Assembly: GCA_035260545.1 (NCBI GenBank)
Contig: DATFUZ010000004.1
Coordinates: 1-18,772, forward strand
Source of the DNA: DATDDB01 sp035260545
GTDB lineage: Bacteria > Pseudomonadota > Gammaproteobacteria > Burkholderiales > Gallionellaceae
Reading direction: 5' to 3'
DNA length: 18,772 bases
The position numbers and the translations under genes were made by a program. The notes under the pieces were generated by a model. The model searched no databases. It was not told where the DNA came from and saw only the letters and a list, made by a program, of their open reading frames with translations. Below, piece after piece: positions 14,668-18,772 of the stretch (its first letter is position 1; each line of letters begins with the position of its first letter).

Positions 14668-16115
14668 TGGAAATCCTGCTCGTACTGCTCACCCCTCTGC
14701 TCGGCGGCCTGCTGATGGCGCTGTTCGGCACGCGCAGGGGTGCGCCCGAGATCAACGCGGTCATGAGCTTCCTCACCCTGGCCGCCGCCGCGGCGCTCAC
14801 CGTCCGCGTCATTTCCCGGGGTGCGTTCAACGCCTGGGGAGAGGAGTTCTTCGTGGACGCGTTCAACGTGTTCCTGGTCGCGCTCACCGCCTTCGTCGCG
14901 TTCACCACGTCGCTGTTTTCGCGCCCCTACATGCGCATCGAGCAGCACCACGGCAAACTCAGCGCGAACATGCTGCGCCTGTACTACAGCATGTACCAGG
15001 TCTTCACCTTCACCATGCTGCTCGCGCTGCTCACCAACAACATGGGCATACTGTGGGTGGCGATGGAAGGCGCCACGCTCGCGACCGTGCTGCTCGTCTC
15101 GCTGTACCGCACGCCCGCTTCGCTGGAGGCAGCCTGGAAATATTTCATCCTGTGCGGCGTGGGCATCGCGCAGGCGCTGTTCGGAACCATCCTGCTGTAT
15201 TTCGCCGCGGAGAAGATCCTCGGCGCCGGCGGCAACGCGCTCCTGTGGACCCACCTCAACGCGGTGAAGACGCAGATCGAGCCGACCGTGCTCTCGCTCG
15301 CCTTCGTCTTCCTGCTGGTGGGCTACGGCACCAAGGTGGGCCTGGCGCCGCTGCACAACTGGCTGCCCGACGCGCACGCCGAGGGCCCGACGCCGGTATC
15401 GGCCGTGCTCTCCGGGCTGCTGCTCAACGTCGCGCTGTATGCCGTGGTGCGCTCCAAGGTGCTGGTGGACGGCGCGCTGGGCAACCACATGGCGGGCAAC
15501 CTGATGATGGGCTTCGGGCTGCTGTCGGTGGTGATGGCTTCATTTTTCCTTTCCCGGCAGAAGGACGTGAAGCGCATGTTCGCCTATTCGTCCATCGAGC
15601 ACATGGGGCTGATGACGTTCGCCTTCGGCATGGGCGGCCCGGTGGCGACCTTCGCCGGACTGCTGCACATGACCGTGCATTCCCTCACCAAGTCGGCGAT
15701 CTTCTTCGCCGTGGGCCACGCCGCGCAGAAATCCGGCACCCAGCTGATGGAAGGCATACGCGGCCTGATCAAGACCAATCCCACGCTCGGCTGGGGGCTC
15801 GCGCTGGGCACTCTGGCGATACTCGGCATGCCGCCGTTCGGCGTGTTCACCAGCGAATTCATGATCCTCACCACGGCCATGCACAACTACCCGTGGAGCA
15901 TGCCCTTCCTGCTCGCCGCGCTGGGCGTCGCCTTTGCCGCGATCTTCGGCCGGGTGCAGTTGATGGTGTTCGGCGAGACCAGCGGCCAGCGCCTCCCGCA
16001 CCCGCCCGCGCTGCTCCCGGTGTTCGCCCACCTCGCGCTGGTGCTGATGCTGGGCCTCTATATCCCGCCCTACCTTGCCGCTTGGTACAGGCAGGCCACA
16101 GCCCTGATCGGATGA
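14667..16115 (+). CDS. hyfF: HyfF-like membrane subunit (NuoL/M/N antiporter family)
   Basis: 482 residues, slightly shorter than E. coli HyfF (~526). About 13 transmembrane helices. The antiporter core is clear: MGILWVAMEGATLATVLLVSLYRTP (conserved Glu), HNWLPDAHAEGPTPVSAVLSGLLLNVALYAVVR, VKRMFAYSSIEHMGLM, and HMTVHSLTKSAIFFAVGHAAQKSGT, followed by PPFGVFTSEFMIL. With hyfB it gives the complex two antiporter-like ion channels; the HyfD paralogue is absent from this operon. AGGAG lies 7 nt before the ATG, which overlaps the stop of the 13-codon frame. The stop is 4 nt before the large-subunit gene. Confidence 0.9.
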   Translation: MEILLVLLTPLLGGLLMALFGTRRGAPEINAVMSFLTLAAAAALTVRVISRGAFNAWGEEFFVDAFNVFLVALTAFVAFTTSLFSRPYMRIEQHHGKLSANMLRLYYSMYQVFTFTMLLALLTNNMGILWVAMEGATLATVLLVSLYRTPASLEAAWKYFILCGVGIAQALFGTILLYFAAEKILGAGGNALLWTHLNAVKTQIEPTVLSLAFVFLLVGYGTKVGLAPLHNWLPDAHAEGPTPVSAVLSGLLLNVALYAVVRSKVLVDGALGNHMAGNLMMGFGLLSVVMASFFLSRQKDVKRMFAYSSIEHMGLMTFAFGMGGPVATFAGLLHMTVHSLTKSAIFFAVGHAAQKSGTQLMEGIRGLIKTNPTLGWGLALGTLAILGMPPFGVFTSEFMILTTAMHNYPWSMPFLLAALGVAFAAIFGRVQLMVFGETSGQRLPHPPALLPVFAHLALVLMLGLYIPPYLAAWYRQATALIG

Positions 16116-16119
16116 TGCG

Positions 16120-17667
16120 ATGAGACTGGACGACTTCACTACCGATTTCCCCAGGCTGCCCGCCGCCTCGCCCGTGTGGCATTCCGCCGTGAGCGCGGAG
16201 GAATTCCGCGAGCTGTGCGAGCAGGTGAGCCACTGCGGCGGCAAGCTGGTGGCGCTATGGAGCAGCGACGAAACGGAAAGCGGCGCGGGTTACGCCGTGC
16301 ATGCCGCGCTCGTCGCCGCTCCCGGCATGCTGGTGCTGACCCTGCCGGTGGCGCGCGACAAACCGGCCTTCCCGAATCTTGGCGACCTCTTTCCCGCGGC
16401 GGAGCGCATGCAGCGCGCGGTGGCGGACATGATGGGCATCCACGCCATCGGCGCCGGCGACCAGCGCCCGTGGCTGCGTCACGGCGCATGGCCGGGCGGC
16501 GTGCATCCGCTGCGCAAATCGTTCGACGCCGCGGCCGTCCAGCCGCAAGAGCCCGACCGCTATGCCTTCGTGCCCGTCAGCGGAAACGGCGTGCACGAGA
16601 TACCCGTGGGCCCGGTGCACGCGGGAACCATAGAGCCGGGGCATTTCCGCTTCTCCGTCGTCGGCGAGAAAGTGCTGCGCCTGGAGGAACGGCTGGGTTA
16701 CACCCACAAGGGCATCGAAAAGCGCTTCGAGGGCATGACGCTGGGCGAGGGCGCGCGCCTGGCCGGTCGCGTATCGGGCGATTCCACCGTGGCCTACGCC
16801 TGGGCCTATGCGCAGGCGGTCGAGTGCGTTTGCCGCTCCACCCCGCCCGAGCGGGCGCTGTGGCTCAGGGCCGTGTTGCTGGAGCTGGAGCGCATCCAGA
16901 ACCATCTGGGCGACCTGGGCTACTTGGCGAACGACACCGGGCTCGCCTTCGGCTTCACGCAATTCTGGATTCTCAAGGAAGACCTGCTGCGCCTGAACGG
17001 CGAGCTGTTCGGCCACCGTTACCTCATGGACCGCATCGTGCCCGGCGGCGTCGCCTGCGATCTCGACTCCGCCGGAATGCGGCGCCTGGCGGCCATGCTC
17101 GATCACCTCGCGCATGAAATCGCCATTCTGAAAGACATTTACGACGAGCACGCCGGCATGCAGGACCGCTTTCTCACTACGGGACGCGTCGCGCCGGAAC
17201 TGGCCGCGCAACTCGGCCTCACCGGGCTCGCGGGGCGCGCCAGCAGCCAGGCCTGGGATGTGCGCGTGCAGCATCCTTGCGCACCCTATGACCGCCTCGA
17301 CACGGTGATGGCCACCCACCGCAACGGGGACGTGGCCGCGCGCGTCGTGGTGCGTTTCGATGAGATCGGCGAATCCATGCGCCTGCTCCGCCTTCTGCTC
17401 GATGGCCTGCCCGCAGGCGAAACGCGGATAGCGCTGGCCGATGCCGCGCCGGGCCAGTTGGGCATGGGCTGGGTAGAGGGATGGCGCGGCGAGATTGTGG
17501 TCGCCCTGCACACCGCGCCGGACAACCGCATCCATCGCCTGCATCCGCACGATCCCTCCTGGCAGAACTGGCCGGTGCTCGAACACGCGATCATGGGCAA
17601 CATCGTCCCGGACTTCCCGCTCATCAACAAATCGTTCAACCTCAGCTACAGCGGCGTGGATTTGTAG
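16120..17667 (+). CDS. hyfG: Hydrogenase-4-like large subunit lacking NiFe ligands (Ehr type)
   Basis: 515 residues, related to HyfG/HycE and to fused NuoC-NuoD. Residues ~1-145 are NuoC-like, ending in the family motif GVHPLRKSF; residues ~165-515 are NuoD/large-subunit-like (GPVHAGTIEPGHFRF, GYTHKGIEKRFEGM, LELERIQNHLGDLG). In true group 4 hydrogenases the N-terminal RVCGxC and C-terminal DPCxxC supply four cysteine ligands to nickel. Here the first reads R217-V-S219-G-D-S222 and the chain ends NLSYSGVDL, with Ser and Gly instead. All four ligands are gone, so hydrogenase activity is not expected. The protein is otherwise intact and collinear, and the missing C-terminal maturation site fits the lack of maturation genes. 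It probably forms part of a redox-linked ion pump with an unidentified substrate or quinone site. Confidence 0.9.
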   Translation: MRLDDFTTDFPRLPAASPVWHSAVSAEEFRELCEQVSHCGGKLVALWSSDETESGAGYAVHAALVAAPGMLVLTLPVARDKPAFPNLGDLFPAAERMQRAVADMMGIHAIGAGDQRPWLRHGAWPGGVHPLRKSFDAAAVQPQEPDRYAFVPVSGNGVHEIPVGPVHAGTIEPGHFRFSVVGEKVLRLEERLGYTHKGIEKRFEGMTLGEGARLAGRVSGDSTVAYAWAYAQAVECVCRSTPPERALWLRAVLLELERIQNHLGDLGYLANDTGLAFGFTQFWILKEDLLRLNGELFGHRYLMDRIVPGGVACDLDSAGMRRLAAMLDHLAHEIAILKDIYDEHAGMQDRFLTTGRVAPELAAQLGLTGLAGRASSQAWDVRVQHPCAPYDRLDTVMATHRNGDVAARVVVRFDEIGESMRLLRLLLDGLPAGETRIALADAAPGQLGMGWVEGWRGEIVVALHTAPDNRIHRLHPHDPSWQNWPVLEHAIMGNIVPDFPLINKSFNLSYSGVDL

Positions 17668-17669
17668 AC

Positions 17670-18191
17670 ATGGACCAGATCATCAAGCAAATACTGCGCA
17701 CCGGCATCAAGACCGAAACGCCGCCCGCGCCGGACGACGCCCTGCGCGGCCAGGTGCGCGAGATCAACGCGCAGATCCTGCGCCACGTCGGGCGCGCGCT
17801 GGCCATCCGCCATGTGGATGCCGGCTCCTGCAACGGCTGCGAACTGGAGATCCACAGCCTCAACAACGCCTATTACAACATCGAGGGCCTCGGCATCCAC
17901 TTCGTCGCCAGCCCGCGCCACGCCGACATGCTGCTCGTCACCGGGCCCGTCTCGCGCCACATGGAAACCGCGCTGCTGCGCACCTTCGATGCCACGCCCG
18001 ACCCCAAACTCGTCGTCGCCCTGGGCGATTGCGGCTGCGACGGCGGCATCTTCGGCGAAAGCTACGCCAGCTGCGGCCGCGTCGCCAACGTCATCCCCGT
18101 CGACGTCGCCGTGCCCGGCTGCCCACCAAGCCCCACCGCCATACTGCAGGGCATACTCACCGCCGTCAGCCAGCGCAGCGCCCCCCGTTGA
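17670..18191 (+). CDS. hyfI: HyfI/HycG-like small subunit with [4Fe-4S] cluster (NuoB family)
   Basis: 173 residues, somewhat shorter than E. coli HyfI/HycG (~250), mainly at the C-terminus. Cluster ligands are preserved: C54-x2-C57 (SCNGCELE), C121 or C123 (GDCGCDGG) and C151 (PGCPPSP). This corresponds to the proximal cluster of hydrogenases and N2 of complex I. The N-terminus (~1-50) is amphipathic and may lie on the membrane. The ATG is 2 nt after the large-subunit stop. With no nickel site and no NuoI/HyfH-like ferredoxin in the operon, this is the only iron-sulfur cluster in the visible set. Last gene of the six. Confidence 0.9.
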   Translation: MDQIIKQILRTGIKTETPPAPDDALRGQVREINAQILRHVGRALAIRHVDAGSCNGCELEIHSLNNAYYNIEGLGIHFVASPRHADMLLVTGPVSRHMETALLRTFDATPDPKLVVALGDCGCDGGIFGESYASCGRVANVIPVDVAVPGCPPSPTAILQGILTAVSQRSAPR

Positions 18192-18352
18192 CGCGCGGAG
18201 CCGCCGGCCGCGGAGACGGGCGCCCCGCATGCCGCATCAGGATTGAAGTACAATCAGCCCGGGTTCCGCTACATGGCGGACTTATGCGGGATGAGTGAGT
18301 GGTCCCAGGTGATGCCGTTTGGGACTTTCCGGTTCTCCCACAAGAGGTGCAT
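18192..18352. other. Intergenic region after hyfI with TTGAAGTACAAT box
   Basis: About 160 bases. A TTGAAGTACAAT box lies at 18243-18254. It is followed by TCCGC-TACATG-GCGGA, a 5-bp hairpin (18264-18279), and TTATGCGGG. The stretch 18242-18290 resembles 8098-8148 over about 50 bases, a second copy of the same intergenic element. It precedes the small membrane-protein gene. Confidence 0.5.
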
Positions 18353-18670
18353 ATGTTTGTAGTGATCGGGATCTGTATCAGCCTGGGATTCGCCTTCCTG
18401 TTTGCTTGCGTATATGTAACGGTGCAAAGCCACCATCCAAAGGCCATCTTTGGAACCATTGCTATAGCCGTCGCCGGAACCTTGCTTCACATTCTGATCG
18501 CGAAGCAAAACGGGTGGGATGTGATTTTTCCTGCGAACGGGAAGGGAATGGCGTTGGAAATCTATTACCTCGACGTCTTCTTGTGGGGCAGCATTCTCTG
18601 GTATCTGGTAATGCGGAAGTTTCCAATGCAGGCGAAGCGAATTCTTAACGCAGCTATAGGAAGCAAATAG
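18353..18670 (+). CDS. Small integral membrane protein, unknown function
   Basis: 105 residues from the ATG at 18353, chosen because AGAGGTG lies 4-6 nt upstream; an upstream in-frame start at 18299 would add 18 residues without a ribosome binding site. Three hydrophobic helices are visible at ~2-23, ~31-50 and ~70-87, separated by polar stretches (QSHHPK, NGWDVIFPANGKGM), and the C-terminus is basic (RKFPMQAKRILNAAIGSK), suggesting a cytoplasmic tail. No family recognised. By eye its GC is lower than that of the hyf genes. It is separated from hyfI by 160 bases and is probably an independent transcript, not a seventh subunit. Confidence 0.65.
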   Translation: MFVVIGICISLGFAFLFACVYVTVQSHHPKAIFGTIAIAVAGTLLHILIAKQNGWDVIFPANGKGMALEIYYLDVFLWGSILWYLVMRKFPMQAKRILNAAIGSK

Positions 18671-18687
18671 CGCCTCAGGATGCGCTA
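18668..18687 (+). other. Hairpin at the end of the small membrane-protein gene
   Basis: TAGCGC (including the stop codon) pairs with GCGCTA across an 8-nt loop. There is no T-run. It could be a weak terminator or an mRNA end structure. Confidence 0.3.
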
Positions 18688-18701
18688 GTTCGGTAGCAAG
18701 C

Positions 18702-18732
18702 GTAGCCCGGATGTAATGCACTGGAATCCGGG
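18702..18732 (+). repeat. REP hairpin of a second class with GTAG head
   Basis: GTAG (18702-18705) precedes a perfect 7-bp stem CCCGGAT ... ATCCGGG (18706-18732). The 11 bases AGCAAGCGTAG before and including the head (18695-18705) are identical to those before the left REP of the RAYT locus (8787-8797), although the stem sequence differs. Confidence 0.75.
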
Positions 18733-18754
18733 ATGAGTTACCCTCCTGGTTCGA

Positions 18755-18772
18755 CCCGGATTCCGCTCCGCT
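18755..18772 (-). repeat. Inverted REP of the second class, cut by the window edge
   Basis: CCCGGATTCCGCTCCGCT is the reverse complement of the 3' arm of a CCCGGAT-class REP. With 18702-18732 it forms an inverted pair separated by 22 bases (a REPIN-like arrangement); the rest lies beyond the window. Confidence 0.65.

Noticed and set aside
16255..17586. 443-codon antisense frame over the large-subunit gene
   Set aside because: Shadow of a recognised gene; His/Ala/Arg-rich without domains.
1..18772. CRISPR array, tRNA or rRNA genes
   Set aside because: No regularly spaced repeats, no cloverleaf with a TPsiC-type GGTTCGA in context, and no rRNA-like conserved stretches were seen on either strand.

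Overview
This window looks like chromosomal DNA from a GC-rich, Gram-negative proteobacterium, most likely a betaproteobacterium of the Nitrosomonadales/Gallionellaceae sort. That placement is inferred from GC-rich coding sequence, gene families and intergenic REP hairpins; no rRNA or other taxonomic marker is present.

Left part (1-6742). A membrane-protein gene leaves the window at its left edge on the minus strand. Beside it lies a minus-strand NYN-domain ribonuclease-like gene (670-1506). Divergent from that is a compact plus-strand tellurium-resistance-type (Ter) stress operon: TelA-family coiled-coil protein, TerF/TerY-like von Willebrand A (VWA) protein, TerC-like DUF475 membrane protein, TerD, an unrecognised 271-residue protein, and a HAD-IB phosphatase whose start overlaps the preceding gene. 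These families are known to act together at the inner membrane as metal-dependent stress modules.

Middle part (6743-11008). This is loosely packed accessory DNA. It holds a small zinc-ribbon/helical-repeat protein, an orphan minus-strand terminator, a tiny SEC-C zinc-finger reading frame with no normal start codon, a DUF167 (YggU) protein, and a REP-associated tyrosine transposase (RAYT) bracketed by an inverted pair of REP hairpins. An exported LprI-like protein of lower apparent GC follows. A short box, TTGAAGTACAAT or close variants, recurs in several intergenic spaces, always on the plus strand.

Right part (11009-18191). Six tightly coupled genes (hyfB-C-E-F-G-I order) encode a membrane complex related to group 4 [NiFe]-hydrogenases and respiratory complex I. 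The large subunit has lost all four cysteines that hold the NiFe centre, while the small subunit keeps its [4Fe-4S] ligands. It is therefore best read as an energy-converting-hydrogenase-related (Ehr) complex, a cation-pumping module of unknown redox partner, rather than a hydrogenase. No NuoI/HyfH ferredoxin subunit and no maturation genes are visible here. A 13-codon reading frame with a strong ribosome binding site joins hyfE to hyfF by TGATG overlaps on both sides. A small membrane protein and a second class of REP hairpins close the window.
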